Numbered from the stretch's first letter, positions 29,809 to 38,827 are shown. The stretch: 64,000 bases of DNA from Chlorobiaceae bacterium (GCA_013334965.1 JAAXWO010000014.1:4700-68699), one strand, 5' to 3'. Notes: generated by a model not told the origin, from the sequence alone. Made by a program: numbers and translations.

Positions 29809-30804
29809 TTATTGCTTTTCGACCGGGATGCCCGCCTTTTTCATTTTCTCACGGTAATCGTCCTCATACTCCGCATAGGTCCTGAACTTGATGTCAGGGT
29901 TCCACGGATTGACATGTCGCTTTGCCCGGCTGTCGTTCGGGAGGTTGCGTGTCGGGCTGAGGAATATGCCCCCCATGTGCATGAGCTTGCTGAACGGAAT
30001 GTAGCAGAGCAGCACACAGACCAGGAAAAGGTGCACGTAGAAGAGCGCGCCGATCGGCGACGGAGCGTCAAGGCTGAAGCTGGCGAGACCCAGTGCAAGC
30101 GCCTTGATCGGCATAACGTCGACCTTCGTCACATAGCGCATGCTGACGCCGAGGATCGCGATGGTTCCGATCAGGAAGAGCGGGAAGTAGTCTGTCGCAA
30201 GTGAGATCAGTCGCACCTTCTCGTCCTGAATCCGGCGAACCACCAGGAAGGTCACGGCTGCAAGGGCGATGCCGTCGGTGATATAGAGAGCAGGAACGGT
30301 GACGTCGAGGAACCGGTCAAATGCCTCGATCAGCTCGATCGGAGCAGGAAGGGTATCGAAAAAGAATCGGGCGTGACGGATCACGATGATCAGCAAGGAC
30401 CAGTGGAAAGCCAGGCCACCGAGCCAAAGCCATTTATGCGATCCGTAGGCGAGCTTCGAACCGCCGTGTAGCTCGGCTTTCGTGTTGCGGAACAGTGAGC
30501 GGAACAGCAACACTTCGGAGAGCACCCTGACGGCCGCCATGAACGGGTTGGAAGGACTTTCGAGCGGGTTGTCCTTGATCCAGTCAAGAGACTTCTCCTG
30601 GCCGCAGGTGGTCGGAATCCTGAACGGGACGGGCCGCCTGAGCCAGTCGACAAGCTTGTAGAGAAAACCGAGCAGCAGGATTGCGACCGATGCGTAGGGA
30701 ATAATGACCCCGAAAAGGTAATCGAGCTTGCCGAAGGTGATGCCTGCGTAGGGAATGATTGCGAGCACCATCACCATGATGAAGGGAATGAGCACTTTTT
30801 TCAT
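29809..30804 (-). CDS. dsrM: DsrM, membrane cytochrome b (NarI-like) subunit of DsrMKJOP
   Basis: A 331-residue membrane protein with about six helices and conserved His residues for b-type hemes (GSHKWLWLGGLAFHWSLLIIVIRHA and YVHLFLVCVLLCYIPFSKLMH, shown in part). It couples DsrK in the cytoplasm to the menaquinone pool. Its ATG overlaps the stop of the preceding dsrT-like gene (ATGA), so the two are translationally coupled. Confidence 0.94.
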   Translation of the reverse strand: MKKVLIPFIMVMVLAIIPYAGITFGKLDYLFGVIIPYASVAILLLGFLYKLVDWLRRPVPFRIPTTCGQEKSLDWIKDNPLESPSNPFMAAVRVLSEVLLFRSLFRNTKAELHGGSKLAYGSHKWLWLGGLAFHWSLLIIVIRHARFFFDTLPAPIELIEAFDRFLDVTVPALYITDGIALAAVTFLVVRRIQDEKVRLISLATDYFPLFLIGTIAILGVSMRYVTKVDVMPIKALALGLASFSLDAPSPIGALFYVHLFLVCVLLCYIPFSKLMHMGGIFLSPTRNLPNDSRAKRHVNPWNPDIKFRTYAEYEDDYREKMKKAGIPVEKQ

Positions 30805-31241
30805 GCCTCGACCCTCCTGAGCGCCATGTGCATCCTGCGTCGGCCTTCATCCACCTTGAGCTGATAGATCGCCTCACGATGCTTCATATAGCTGTCAAAA
30901 GCCTGAAGGGTAAGCTCTTCGAGCCTGTCGCGGAACGGTTCGCCGCACGCTGCCGGCAACCCGTCGACCAGGCCCTTGAGCCCGAAGAGGATTGACAGGG
31001 CTTTTGAAGGGGGGAGATCCTGGACGGCAAGGATCCGCGTAATGCGGACGATCGGCTCAGTGGCCGACAAGCTGCGGTCGGAGACGGCGTCCAGCAGACC
31101 GCCGAGCTCCTCTGCGATCGCCGCTGCGACCAGCGAGCCGTGGTTCAGGCTGCCGGGAAGCATTGCTATGACCGACGTTGTCCATCGGTCGAGCACCGCC
31201 TGCCGGTTCTCCTTGATTATCTGTTCCCACGCTCTCGTCAT
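30801..31241 (-). CDS. dsrT: DsrT-like protein (RsbRD N-terminal-type domain)
   Basis: A 146-residue soluble, helical protein. The pattern WEQIIKENRQAVLDRWTTSVIAMLP with a long C-terminal helix fits the RsbRD_N / globin-sensor-like domain often found just before dsrM and named DsrT. It overlaps dsrM by four bases. Its function is not established; a sensory or assembly role next to DsrMKJOP is inferred from linkage. The name rests on position and fold type. Confidence 0.65.
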   Translation of the reverse strand: MTRAWEQIIKENRQAVLDRWTTSVIAMLPGSLNHGSLVAAAIAEELGGLLDAVSDRSLSATEPIVRITRILAVQDLPPSKALSILFGLKGLVDGLPAACGEPFRDRLEELTLQAFDSYMKHREAIYQLKVDEGRRRMHMALRRVEA

Positions 31242-31321
31242 AAAGCTGCAAATAAGAGGTTGTTTCTGTTTCGAGCGGAATCGGACTCAGTGTCGACGGA
31301 CAAGGTCGCCTCCCGTTGCCG

Positions 31322-31684
31322 TCAGGAGCAGCAGGAGATGAGCGCTTCGTAGACCGGGAGCCAAGTCCTTGCCTGCCCTTCAAATGGCTTTTCGAGGTAC
31401 TGGCAGAGATAGAGCGCATCGGCAGCGGCTGGACAGTTGCCCGTCTTCAGGGCTGCCAGGGCCTTGCGTCCCGACTCGGCCGTATCGCATCCCGTCAGGC
31501 GGACCTGCTTCCAGTAATTGACGGCCTCTTCACGGCTAACCACGTTCCTCGGCAGCGCTTCCGCCGATTTCAGGTTGGGGACCTCGATGTTTCGAGGTCC
31601 GAAAGTGGCAGCCCAGCCCGTTTCCGCCCAGTGCGAAGAGCTCTCAATGGCCTTTTCGACCATCACGATCAGATCATCCATCAT
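31322..31684 (-). CDS. dsrU: Hypothetical protein after dsrL (DsrU position)
   Basis: A 120-residue soluble protein with no signal or membrane helix and no family motif that I recognise. It has three Cys near the C-terminus (a LYLCQYLEK segment and the final CCS) plus one in TGCDT and one in TGNCP. It sits between dsrL and dsrT, the place occupied by dsrU in other green sulfur bacteria, where dsrEFH usually follows. It is not a DsrE/F/H homologue by eye: the beta-alpha fold and conserved Cys contexts are missing. The name rests on position only. Confidence 0.6.
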   Translation of the reverse strand: MMDDLIVMVEKAIESSSHWAETGWAATFGPRNIEVPNLKSAEALPRNVVSREEAVNYWKQVRLTGCDTAESGRKALAALKTGNCPAAADALYLCQYLEKPFEGQARTWLPVYEALISCCS

Positions 31685-31726
31685 AGCGATGCTCTCTCAT
31701 TGAAGTTGCAAATTCTGCTGCCGGAA

Positions 31727-33463
31727 TCAAAGTCCGTCCCCCATGCCCATCTGGATGAAGCCGCATGGGCAGACCAGGTGGCACAGGTGGCAGCCGACGC
31801 ATTTGGAATAGTTTGTATAGACTTTTTCCCCTGCAGGGTTGTCGCGAAAACGAACAATCGCCTCCTGCGGACAGAACGATACGCACTGCTTGCAGTCAAA
31901 GCAGAAACCGCAGCTCATGCAGCGCTCAGATTCGGTTTTGGCTTCTGCTGGCTTGAGGGCTACGAGCAACTCGTCATGGTTGCCGACAACCACATCCAGC
32001 TCGATGGTTTTCCGTTTCGCCTGTGGCGACGGAAGGAAGTAGAGCAGGTCCTGCCTGCTGGCTTTGGTGATTTCGCGGTATTGCTGCTCAGGCATCGGTT
32101 CACCGTTAAGGAACGCATCGATCGCCATGGCCGCTTTACGGCCGTGTCCGACCGCTGTGGTGATGAGATCGACCTTGATTGCGTCACCGCCTCCGAACAG
32201 CTTTTCGCGCCCGGGAATGCGGAAGTTGCGATCGACCCTGAGCCACGGGCTGGAGCCTGCGATGCTCTCGAGGCCAGACATGTCAGTCGACTGGCCGATT
32301 GCGGCAACGACCATGTCGGCTTCGATCTCGAAGCTCTCGTCAGTGCTCTTGTAGCGAAGGAACGGAATCGGAGAGTTCCACCCCTCTTCGCCCTTCTGCT
32401 TTTTGGCCATCTTCGAGCAGACCAGCGCGCTGACACCCGAGGTTCCTCCGACCACTTCGACAGTTCCGGCCATATAGTGCATTTCGGCACCCTCGCGCAG
32501 CGCATCGTCGAACTCGTCCTTGAAGCAGGCCATCTCTTCCCGCGGCACGCCGGAAACGACTGCAGCCTGGGAACCGAGGCGCAATGCAAGCCTGGCGACG
32601 TCCATGGCGACGTTGCCGTCGCCGATGACGACAACCTTTTTCCCGACAGGGACGTCGTCGCCCAACACCTCGTAGTTCCGGAGGAAATCGATGGCGTTGG
32701 TAACCCCCGGTGTTCCGGAGCATCCCGGTACCGGCAATCCACGACCGACCTGGGCTCCTACGCCCACGAAAACGGCGTCATATTCGGATTCGAGCTGTTC
32801 GAGGCTCACATCTTTTCCTACGCGGACACCCATCTTCGTCTCGACTCCGAGATCGATGATGCGTGCGATTTCAGCCTCCAGCACCCTGCGGTCGACGCGG
32901 TAGCCCATGATGCCGTAGAGCACCATGCCGCCGAGCTTCTCGTTGGCGTCGAAAATCGTCACCGCGTGGCCTTTACGGCGTAGCTGGTATGCAGCGGATA
33001 GACCTGCCGGTCCGCCGCCGATGACGGCGACCCGCTTTCCGGTATCGGGTCCGGGGCCATGAAGCTTCAGGCCTGCCTCGATCCCATAGTTTCCGAACGC
33101 CTGTTCGATCGCGTTGATGGCGACGCTCTCGTCATGCTGGCCGCGGTTGCAGCCGCCCTGGCACGGGTGTGGGCAGATCCTGCCCATGACGGCAGGAAAA
33201 GGATTGGTGTCGACAGCCGTTTCCCAGGCTGATTTCATCGGATCGTCGGACTTGTCGATGCCGTTCAGGAATCGGTTGATCTGACGGATATCCTCGCCTG
33301 CAGGGCACTCTGCCGTGCAGGGAGGGGTCTGCCGGACATATACCGGACATTTGTGGCTATGGTCACCGAAGGCGACGATCTTGTCTGTCCCGGTAAGTTC
33401 GCTGAACTCAGGGAAGACATACTCCGTCGCAAAATCGAGAATCGGATTTGATTCTGCTTTCAT
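31727..33463 (-). CDS. dsrL: DsrL, FeS flavoprotein NAD(P)H:acceptor oxidoreductase
   Basis: A 578-residue protein related to the GltD subunit of glutamate synthase. N-terminal Cys cluster (CTAECPAGEDIRQIN, CPHPCQGGCNRG), FAD site [22 protein letters not shown](P) site KVVVIGDGNVAMDVARLALR and a C-terminal ferredoxin pair (CMSCGFCFDCKQCVSFCP, CVGCHLCHLVCP). In sulfur oxidizers DsrL takes electrons from DsrAB and reduces NAD(P)+. It is shorter than the ~650-residue Allochromatium form. A strong ribosome site (AAAGGAG) precedes the ATG. dsrB ends 24 bp upstream. Confidence 0.93.
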   Translation of the reverse strand: MKAESNPILDFATEYVFPEFSELTGTDKIVAFGDHSHKCPVYVRQTPPCTAECPAGEDIRQINRFLNGIDKSDDPMKSAWETAVDTNPFPAVMGRICPHPCQGGCNRGQHDESVAINAIEQAFGNYGIEAGLKLHGPGPDTGKRVAVIGGGPAGLSAAYQLRRKGHAVTIFDANEKLGGMVLYGIMGYRVDRRVLEAEIARIIDLGVETKMGVRVGKDVSLEQLESEYDAVFVGVGAQVGRGLPVPGCSGTPGVTNAIDFLRNYEVLGDDVPVGKKVVVIGDGNVAMDVARLALRLGSQAAVVSGVPREEMACFKDEFDDALREGAEMHYMAGTVEVVGGTSGVSALVCSKMAKKQKGEEGWNSPIPFLRYKSTDESFEIEADMVVAAIGQSTDMSGLESIAGSSPWLRVDRNFRIPGREKLFGGGDAIKVDLITTAVGHGRKAAMAIDAFLNGEPMPEQQYREITKASRQDLLYFLPSPQAKRKTIELDVVVGNHDELLVALKPAEAKTESERCMSCGFCFDCKQCVSFCPQEAIVRFRDNPAGEKVYTNYSKCVGCHLCHLVCPCGFIQMGMGDGL

Positions 33464-33487
33464 GAAGTTTCTCCTTTGGAGTTCAGC

Positions 33488-34567
33488 TTAAAAACGAACG
33501 TGGGCCGACTGGTTGAAGGTCGTCCTTGCGTGACGATAGCTGTCGATCATGTTATCGTCGAACGTGAGGCCGGTCTCTTCGAAGAAACGCTTCCAGCCGA
33601 TGCGTGCAATCCACTCGCCGACGCGCTCCCATGGGCGGCCGCCAGCCTTGTATGCCGTCAGGATCCGGCCGATCACATCGGTGACTTCCGGCCAGCGAGG
33701 CGGGTTGTTCGGGAGGTTGTGGGCCACGATGCTCATGGTCGAAGGCTTCGAACGGGCGTTGCTGTTCTTGCCGCCGACCCAGATGGCGAACTTCGAGTGC
33801 TCGGGATGGTTGATCTCCATTGCAGGGCAGGCACCGAAACAGGCGCCGCAGCAGATGCACTTGGCCTCATCCACCATGAGCGAACGCTTGCCGTTGACCA
33901 CTGTCGGGCGAATGGCTGCAACCGGGCAACGCGCCACGGCTTTAGGAAGCTCGCAGATCGTCGAGAGGTGGTCGTGGTTGACGCGCGGAGGACGGGTGTG
34001 CTTGACGACGACCGCGATATCCGCCTGGCCGCCGCAGTTGATGGCGCAGCAGGAGGTCGAGAGCCTTACCTTGTTGGGCATCTGCATGTCCTTGAACTCA
34101 CGATAAAGCGTATCCATCATCGATTTGACGACGCCCGATGCATCGGTTGCCGGAATGTCGCAGTGCAGCCATCCCTGGGTATGGGAAACCGAAGAGACGC
34201 ACATGCCGGTGCCGCCGACGGGGAAGCCGAGCGATTCGAGCTCCTGGATCATCGGCTCCACGTTCTCCTGGTTGGGAGTGAGGAACTCGACGTTGTTGCG
34301 AACCGTAAAGCGGAGGAAGCCGTCGCTGTACCTGTCGGCCACTTCGCACAGGCGGCGCAGCATGTCGACCGTGTCCTGGCGAGGCGTACCGGCCCTGACC
34401 GTCCAGATCGCGTCTCCGCTCTCTGCGACGTGCTTCAGCACCCCCGGTTTGGGGATCTCATGGTATTTCCACTTTCCGTAATTCTTCCTGACCACGGGAT
34501 GCAGCGCCTCCTCGTAGGTATGGGGGCCGGACTCTTTGGTCTTCCACGTTCTTTCCTGACTGCTCAT
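33488..34567 (-). CDS. dsrB: Dissimilatory sulfite reductase beta subunit
   Basis: A 359-residue siroheme subunit. The siroheme-[4Fe-4S] ligands lie in STSCCAINCGG and the inserted ferredoxin domain in CICCGACFGACPAMEI. The partner alpha subunit is encoded upstream, but with 154 bp between them instead of the usual short gap. With DsrA it forms an alpha2beta2 enzyme that, in this direction, oxidizes DsrC-bound sulfane sulfur to sulfite. Confidence 0.97.
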   Translation of the reverse strand: MSSQERTWKTKESGPHTYEEALHPVVRKNYGKWKYHEIPKPGVLKHVAESGDAIWTVRAGTPRQDTVDMLRRLCEVADRYSDGFLRFTVRNNVEFLTPNQENVEPMIQELESLGFPVGGTGMCVSSVSHTQGWLHCDIPATDASGVVKSMMDTLYREFKDMQMPNKVRLSTSCCAINCGGQADIAVVVKHTRPPRVNHDHLSTICELPKAVARCPVAAIRPTVVNGKRSLMVDEAKCICCGACFGACPAMEINHPEHSKFAIWVGGKNSNARSKPSTMSIVAHNLPNNPPRWPEVTDVIGRILTAYKAGGRPWERVGEWIARIGWKRFFEETGLTFDDNMIDSYRHARTTFNQSAHVRF

Positions 34568-34721
34568 GCTGTTTCCTGTATGTTATGGCGTACCGGCGCC
34601 GCTCTGGGCGCCTGCACGGCGGTGAATTTTCTGGAAATCAGGTGAGCCCGATCAGTGCACCAGGACGATTCGACGCAAATGAAGCCTTCGATGTCCGGTA
34701 AAGCTTGATCAGGCTATCCTG
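34568..34721 (-). other. 154-bp spacer between dsrA and dsrB with a GC hairpin
   Basis: A GGCGCC / GGCGCC stem with a 6-nt loop lies at 34595-34612, about 30 bp upstream of the dsrB start. No T-run follows on the minus strand. It could be a processing or attenuation element; no gene fits in the spacer. Confidence 0.4.
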
Positions 34722-35975
34722 TCAGTATTTTGCCTTGAAGTAAGGGTTGTCCCTCGGACGCGTCACCTGGTTGATGTCATACTCGATGCCTGCGCCTTCG
34801 AGGAACTGCTTCAGGCCGACGCGCTCGATGGTTTCGCCGATGCGCTCGTGATCGAGGCCCGCGTCGTCCCACCAGTCGATGATCTCGTCGATCATCTCGA
34901 GGAAGGTTTCGATGTCGTCGTCATCCTCCATCTTCATGAACGGCACGATCAGGGAGCCCATGTTGACGCCTACCTTAAGGGTGTTCTTTCCACCCATGAG
35001 CAGAGAGATGCCCCGCTCCTTTCCGGGAGAGAGCGCTTTCGGCATGGCGTTCAGGCAGTGCATGCAACGGACGCAGTCGCGGGTTTCGATAACCATGTCG
35101 CCATCTTTCAGCGAAATGGCCTTGGTCGGGCAGTGGTTGATCACGTTGTTGACCAGCGCGTCCACGCCACGCTCTTCGATCCACGCCCTGACTTCATCGC
35201 GGTCGACCTGGATGGCGTCCCTCCATGTACCGATAACGGCAAGGTCGGAACGCATGATCGCGTTGGTGCAGTCGTTGGGGCAACCTGAGAACTTGAATTT
35301 GAGCTTGTAGTTCCATTCGGGGCGATGAACCTGTCCGACATAGTGCTGAAGCGCCTTGAGGTGCAGTTTCAGGTTGTCGTAGCAGGCGTTCTCGCAACGA
35401 CCGGGCCCGATGCAGGAGACGCCGGTACGCATGCCGGCTCCGGCTCCGCCGAGATCCCATCCCGCCTGGTTCAGTTCGTCGAAACACTCCTGGACCTTGT
35501 CCTGCTCGATGCCCTGGAGCATGATGTCGCCGGTCTGTCCGTGAAGTGCGATGATGCCGCTGCCGTGCTTTTCCCAGATATCGCAAAGCTCGCGAAGCAT
35601 CGACGTATTGTAATGCAGGCCAGGCGCAGGCTGGATGCGCATGGTGTGGAACTCGGCTGCTTCAGGGAACTTGTCCTTGATCATCGAGTAGCGCGTGATG
35701 ATTCCGGCGCCGTAGCCGTCGACCGTCACGAGACCGCCTTTCCAGTAGCCCATCTTCGTGTTGTAGGAGTATTCGAGCTGGTCGAGTACGCCACGCAGCA
35801 TAGGCTTTTTCGTTCTTTCCGCCAACTCCTTGAAGCCGGAAATGAAACTCGGCCACGGGCCGCTTTCCAGCTGGTCGAGCATCGGCGTCGGGTTCAGGAA
35901 TGTTCCGTTACCGTCCGATCCGCACCCGTTGCACTGACACGCGCCTTTCATAGCGCTGTCGTTAGCACCATCCAT
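34722..35975 (-). CDS. dsrA: Dissimilatory sulfite reductase alpha subunit
   Basis: A 417-residue subunit with the siroheme-cluster motifs CIGPGRCENAC and CPNDC (in FSGCPNDCTNA) and an inserted ferredoxin domain (NHCPTKAI, CVRCMHCLNA). The N-terminus has an extra Cys-rich stretch (ACQCNGCGSDGNG). The oxidative-type enzyme is inferred from the neighbouring dsrL and dsrN and the lack of sulfate-reduction genes, not from the sequence alone. The leader AACCAAAGGAGG gives a very strong ribosome site, shared with dsrC. Confidence 0.97.
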   Translation of the reverse strand: MDGANDSAMKGACQCNGCGSDGNGTFLNPTPMLDQLESGPWPSFISGFKELAERTKKPMLRGVLDQLEYSYNTKMGYWKGGLVTVDGYGAGIITRYSMIKDKFPEAAEFHTMRIQPAPGLHYNTSMLRELCDIWEKHGSGIIALHGQTGDIMLQGIEQDKVQECFDELNQAGWDLGGAGAGMRTGVSCIGPGRCENACYDNLKLHLKALQHYVGQVHRPEWNYKLKFKFSGCPNDCTNAIMRSDLAVIGTWRDAIQVDRDEVRAWIEERGVDALVNNVINHCPTKAISLKDGDMVIETRDCVRCMHCLNAMPKALSPGKERGISLLMGGKNTLKVGVNMGSLIVPFMKMEDDDDIETFLEMIDEIIDWWDDAGLDHERIGETIERVGLKQFLEGAGIEYDINQVTRPRDNPYFKAKY

Positions 35976-36039
35976 GTTGCCTCCTTTGGTTCTCGATATG
36001 GAGGCCGGCTTGCCGCCGGCCGATTCTTAAAGGGTAGCC

Positions 36040-36375
36040 TTAAACGCAGCCGGTAGGTTTGGGCAGGCCGGCGATCTTGCATGCCTGAAGTGCCGGGCCT
36101 TTCGGGAACAGGCCGTAAAGGAACTCCGAAGCCTCTTTCTTGTCCATGTTGCGCTCGGTTGCGACAGCCTTGGTCAGAATCTTGACAGCCGGAGCGATCT
36201 GGTACTCTGCATAGTAGTTCCTCAGGAACTTGACGAGATCCCAATGCGCCTCGTCCATGGTGATGTCCTCGCCTTCGGCAAGCTTCAGCGCCACATCTTC
36301 GTTCCAGTCTTCAAGATTGACAAGGTAGCCGTTCTCGTCGGTGTCGTAGCTCCTGCCGTTGATTTCTATAGCCAT
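36040..36375 (-). CDS. dsrC: DsrC sulfur carrier protein
   Basis: A 111-residue protein with the swinging C-terminal arm and both conserved cysteines: Cys99 in ACKIAG and the penultimate Cys110 in PTGCV, eleven residues apart, as required for the trisulfide chemistry with DsrAB and DsrMKJOP. It starts behind the AACCAAAGGAG leader. A 409-bp gap without a gene lies upstream and holds a duplicated 35-bp block, so dsrC probably begins the dsrCABL transcript. Confidence 0.96.
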   Translation of the reverse strand: MAIEINGRSYDTDENGYLVNLEDWNEDVALKLAEGEDITMDEAHWDLVKFLRNYYAEYQIAPAVKILTKAVATERNMDKKEASEFLYGLFPKGPALQACKIAGLPKPTGCV

Positions 36376-36784
36376 GTTGATCTCCTTTGGTTAGGTATGA
36401 TGTTTACATTGAGCATCGACACTCTCGAAACAGGGAAAAGGCCTCTATTTCGAATAATATCGATATATGGTTATGTAGTTAATTCTTTAATTGCAATTTA
36501 TCAACCCTTCAGACGATTTTTCTGATTTTGGGACGACATCAGGAAACGATATACCGCATCCGATGTGAAAGTCCATCTCATGAAACAGTCAGGGCAACTC
36601 AGCTAAAGACAGGGATAACTCCTTGATTCAAAACGGAATATCAACTCATACAGGAGGATGCGACAACTCAACTCCAAAACAATTCAATCGCATAGTTATA
36701 TAGTTAAAAAAATATCAGCTATTTATCAAGCAATTTCGATCGAATCAAGGGCATCTCCGGGATGTATCGACAAGAAATTCACGG
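36376..36784 (-). promoter_or_regulatory. dsrC upstream region with a duplicated 35-bp block
   Basis: Two blocks at 36470-36504 and 36695-36729 match at 25 of 35 positions and keep the same spacing: GTTATRTAGTTAA, 13 variable bases, then ATTTATCAA. On the minus strand this reads TTGATAAAT, then TTAACTAYATAAC, which resembles two copies of a promoter-and-operator unit. The 11-mer TAGTTATATAG at 36693-36703 also occurs in reverse complement at 38916-38926. No gene or known RNA element was seen here. Confidence 0.5.
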
Positions 36785-38182
36785 TCACACGCCGCAGCTT
36801 CCGGCACTGAACTTCCGGGCGAGCGAGACGAAGCGCTCCGCCCAGCCGGGGGTGGCGGCGGCATGAACATGGGCATAGGAGGCGAAGAGGTTCCTGTACA
36901 GGATGCCGTCGCTCGTTCCTGTCAGCCCGAACCCCCTTGAGACATTGAACTGACAAACCTGGCTGATCGATGCCGAGGGCTTCGAATAATGGAATTCGTG
37001 GGCCCTGATCTTTTCGCCGTTGTTAAACCATGCCGAGTCGACGCCGCTTTCGAGCTCGAGGTAGCCGCAGCCTGCCGGGCGGCGCTGATACTCGATGTCG
37101 ATCGGGAGAATCCCGGCAAGCGGCCAGATGCCGTCGCCATAGGTTGCGCTTCGGCAGAGGTAAATCAGTCCGCCGCACTCCGCCCAAGCGGGCATGCCTG
37201 CCTCTATCTTTTCACGGACATCCCTGAGGAGCCTGTGGTTGCCGCTCAACTCCGGGAAAAACGATTCCGGGAACCCGCCGCCGATATAGAGCCCGTGCAC
37301 GTCGGGCAGGGATGAGGTATGGAATGTGTCGATGAAAACAAGTTCGGCTCCGCTCGAACGCAAGGCGTCGAGATTGTCCGGATAGTAGAAGCAGAACGCC
37401 GCGTCGCGGAATACGCCGATCCGGGGCCTCGCAGAGGCCGGGCACAACGGGATGGCATGGCCGGGCGCCTCAAGCGGAGGAGCGCCGTCGAACAGCGAGC
37501 GGATAGCGCCTATATCGCAATACCGCCCGACCCTGTCGGCGGCGGCGCTGATGAATGCCTCGGCATCTGAGGCCTCTTCGACGGTCACCAGGCCGAGGTG
37601 ACGTTCAGGGAGCGCCAGCGATTCATCAGCCGGGATCGCCCCAAGCACAGGCAGGTTGCAGAAGGTTTCTATAGCCAGTCGCTGCTTCCCTTCCTGGCGG
37701 GAGCTTGCCACATGGTTGAGGATCACTCCGGCGATGGTTACCTTTGGCGGCATAGCCTGCAGGCCGAGCACCTGTGCCGCAACCCCGCGGTTCATCCTGC
37801 GGCTGTCGACGACCAGCAGCACCGGTGCAGAAAGAAGCGAAGCGAGTCCTGCGCTGCTGTCGGCGCCGCCGATATCCATGCCGTCATGCAGGCCGTGGTT
37901 GCCCTCGATCAGCGCAATGCCCCCCTCGTTCCGGGCACATGCCTTCGTAAACGATTCAAGGCAGGCCTCCGGCCCCATCATCCAGGTGTCGAGATTGTGG
38001 CATTCACCCCTGCCGGCAACTCGGTGCCACATGGGATCGATGTAATCCGGCCCCTTCTTGAAGCTCGTGACCGGGATGCCCCTTTCGGCCAGAAGACGGA
38101 GAAGCCCGAGGCTGACCGTGGTCTTGCCGGCGCTTTTCCATGAAGCCGAAATCATCAGCCGCGGAACAGTCATCTTAGGCAT
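36785..38182 (-). CDS. dsrN: DsrN, siroheme amidating glutamine-dependent synthase (CobB/CbiA family)
   Basis: A 465-residue protein with an N-terminal P-loop ATPase (SASWKSAGKTTVSLGLLRLL) and a C-terminal glutamine amidotransferase domain whose nucleophile is in WAECGGLIYL. It resembles cobyrinic acid a,c-diamide synthase but lies in a dsr cluster, where DsrN is the amidase that makes siroheme amide for DsrAB. The start follows a small rhodanese gene by 171 bp on the same strand. Confidence 0.92.
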   Translation of the reverse strand: MPKMTVPRLMISASWKSAGKTTVSLGLLRLLAERGIPVTSFKKGPDYIDPMWHRVAGRGECHNLDTWMMGPEACLESFTKACARNEGGIALIEGNHGLHDGMDIGGADSSAGLASLLSAPVLLVVDSRRMNRGVAAQVLGLQAMPPKVTIAGVILNHVASSRQEGKQRLAIETFCNLPVLGAIPADESLALPERHLGLVTVEEASDAEAFISAAADRVGRYCDIGAIRSLFDGAPPLEAPGHAIPLCPASARPRIGVFRDAAFCFYYPDNLDALRSSGAELVFIDTFHTSSLPDVHGLYIGGGFPESFFPELSGNHRLLRDVREKIEAGMPAWAECGGLIYLCRSATYGDGIWPLAGILPIDIEYQRRPAGCGYLELESGVDSAWFNNGEKIRAHEFHYSKPSASISQVCQFNVSRGFGLTGTSDGILYRNLFASYAHVHAAATPGWAERFVSLARKFSAGSCGV

Positions 38183-38353
38183 TTGAAAATCTCCCTCCGC
38201 CCGGGCATCCGGCGGACGCTTATGGGCATCGACATGTAATTTGTTCTGAACCCCGAATGATCTGGCGCTTGAAGAAACGCACCTTCGAAATATAATGGAA
38301 ACATCGTGCGATTGATGATCGCGGGACGGACGAAGGACGATTTCCGCCCATCT

Positions 38354-38827
38354 TCACCTGTCGGCCACAGGAGCCCGCTGTTCGGGCCTGACTTTCGACA
38401 GAAAGAAGTCGTCTGCGATCTCTGCGTCTACAGTTTCACCTGCGCCGTTTTGAAGCGGTTCCTCGTAATCGTTCCACCCCCTGAGGCCGGTCTTGAGCGA
38501 GGCTACGCTGGCATACCCCAACTGCTGCATGGTCCATGCGGCAAAAGCGCTGCGACGGCCCGACCGGCAAACCACGACGACTTCGCGCTCCCGTGCCAGT
38601 ACCAGCTCCGGTACGGTATCCTCGAAGTCCCATTCACAGGCGGACTCCAGGACGCCGCGCGGCACATTGATCGAGCCTGGGATATGCATCGCCGCGAACT
38701 CCTTCGGCTCACGAACGTCGAGAATGAGCAGTTCAGGGTTCTCCTTCATCCTGTCGACAAGGTTCCAGGGCATGATTTCCCTTATTTCGGCACGGCATCT
38801 GCCGACCATATCATTGACACGCATCAT
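38354..38827 (-). CDS. Single-domain rhodanese, putative sulfurtransferase of the dsr island
   Basis: A 157-residue protein with one rhodanese domain: LLILDVREPKEFAAMHIPGSINVP and an active-site loop CRSGRRS with the persulfide-forming Cys, then a C-terminal extension of about 40 residues. No signal is seen, so it is cytoplasmic. In sulfur oxidizers, rhodanese and TusA/DsrE proteins relay persulfide to DsrC. Here it is the first gene on the leftward dsr strand and sits near the candidate operator. It may partly fill the role of the missing DsrEFH; this is inference. Confidence 0.85.
   Translation of the reverse strand: MMRVNDMVGRCRAEIREIMPWNLVDRMKENPELLILDVREPKEFAAMHIPGSINVPRGVLESACEWDFEDTVPELVLAREREVVVVCRSGRRSAFAAWTMQQLGYASVASLKTGLRGWNDYEEPLQNGAGETVDAEIADDFFLSKVRPEQRAPVADR

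Noticed and set aside
31316-32983. 555-codon plus-strand frame opposite dsrU/dsrL
   Set aside because: It is a shadow of dsrL; the product has no recognisable domain.
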